A stretch of DNA of 64,000 bases from Blattamonas nauphoetae (taxonomy: Eukaryota; Preaxostyla; Oxymonadida). Positions 63,277-64,000 of the stretch are shown piece after piece. The notes under the pieces are model-generated. The model saw only the letters and a list, made by a program, of their open reading frames with translations, did no database searches and was not told where the DNA came from. Position 1 is the first letter of the stretch; each line of letters opens with the position of its first letter. The translations under genes and the position numbers were made by a program. The stretch covers positions 124,001 to 188,000 of the forward strand of contig JARBJD010000029.1 of NCBI GenBank assembly GCA_033064195.1. The letters run 5' to 3'.

Positions 63277-64000
63277 GATGTGTCTGAAGATGACGGAGTG
63301 ATCGAAATCGTTCCTGATTTGCACATCACATCCTGTTGAGCTGATTGGAATGAAGAAAACCGCTCTCCATTGCTCAATATCTGAGTCGAGATCAACGATA
63401 GATTACTCCGTTCCATCCAGAGTTCTCCCATCTCAATCGACGACAGTCGACAATTCTCGAATTTAGCTGTGCTATCGTGGAGTTTGATCAGTCCAGTCTC
63501 CCACGAACACAACCCTTCGATCCCATCCACCAGACTAGACGAGGATGGGATCCCAGAAATGTGGACAGAATCCATCATCAGTTTGCCATCCTTCACATCA
63601 AAAAGGACAAACGACAGAGAATCAACTTGGACATCGATCTCCACTTCCTTCAAAGCGACCGTCCCACTGACAGAGATCTGACTCGTCGATTCACCGATAG
63701 AGGCTGTGGAGAGGATGACGAGTGTTGGAGGAATAAGATGCTTTTCAACGTTCACGGCTTGTCCAGATTCGACGATGATTTGCGAGGAGAGAAGCGCTTG
63801 ATTGATCAAAACGAGCGAGATTTCTTGTGCTGAGTATGCATTCACAATCCTCCAAGCAATATCCACAGAAGAACACGGACGTTTCACATCTCCACAGAAT
63901 TTGGGATCCGAATTCGCCGATTCAGAGGTGTACAGAATCAAAGGATTTGGACAAGAGGCTGTTTTGAGTGTCAGACCAGTCGACGGAATCGAAAATGACG
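63277..64000 (-). CDS. Receptor gene 4, beta-helix ectodomain (partial at window edge)
   Basis: Minus strand. Enters from beyond 64000 and is open to the DIRS insertion. It contains Tyr-Thr-Ser-Glu-Ser-Ala-Asn-Ser-Asp-Pro-Lys-Phe-Cys...Arg-Pro-Cys-Ser-Ser (the Cys module), then beta strands such as Ile-Ser-Val-Ser-Gly-Thr-Val-Ala-Leu and Leu-Met-Met-Asp-Ser-Val-His-Ile. It continues after the element at 53760 in phase into the membrane-proximal domain. The N-terminus is outside the window. Confidence 0.8.

Noticed and set aside
1-64000. tRNA, rRNA or riboswitch genes
   Set aside because: No cloverleaf with a convincing B-box and no rRNA-like conserved blocks were recognised by eye. A covariance search would settle it.

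Overview
The window looks like a gene-poor, repeat-rich stretch of a protist nuclear genome. The best fit is an oxymonad (Preaxostyla) such as Blattamonas; this rests on remembered family resemblance, not a search. The host genes are long, Ser/Thr/Gly-rich right-handed beta-helix surface proteins, with a recurrent Ser-Asp-x-Gly-Ser-Asp...Cys...Pro-Cys module. In the complete architecture the ectodomain is followed by one membrane helix and a cytoplasmic pseudokinase. One HEAT-like gene is also present. Short GT-AG introns (38-51 nt) show that this is a spliceosomal eukaryote. No rRNA, tRNA or CRISPR array was recognised.

Layout. 1-4830: edge fragments, a degenerate tandem array, an unknown triple-repeat protein and a tandem duplication. 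4838-22490, plus strand: receptor gene 1, split by a TA-flanked terminal-inverted-repeat (TIR) element (5063-9317, itself holding a palindromic element), an old DIRS-like retroelement (11591-16370), a Mutator-like element with 9-bp target-site duplications (TSDs) (17267-19357), and probably another TIR element (19398-21730). 22803-24237: hAT-like element with an 8-bp TSD. 24331-38218, plus strand: the gene 2 beta-helix cluster, split by a 641-bp element (TSD TGA) and a 3.2-kb Mutator-like element (9-bp TSD). 39819-47147, minus strand: HEAT-like gene 3 with a mariner-like MITE inside. 47539-64000, minus strand: receptor gene 4, split by two DIRS-like elements (47884-52646 and 53761-63276); the second carries a 4.7-kb TIR element (57964-62656).

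Two themes stand out. First, six insertions into host genes are clean: taking out the insert with one copy of its TSD, or none for DIRS, leaves the host reading frame in phase. The host genes therefore appear to act as insertion sinks that otherwise stay largely open. Second, none of the TIR elements shows a transposase, yet at least four carry pieces of host-type genes: a WDR48/UAF1-like piece with an intron still in it, a degenerate DHHC-like piece, a helical protein, and about 3.5 kb of beta-helix surface protein. This is Pack-MULE-like capture spread over several TIR families. In the 57964-62656 element the cargo belongs to the same surface-protein family that the elements disrupt, so mobile copies could feed diversification of that family.

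All element boundaries were read by eye from repeats and frame continuity and may be off by a few bases. Functions of most host proteins are unknown.
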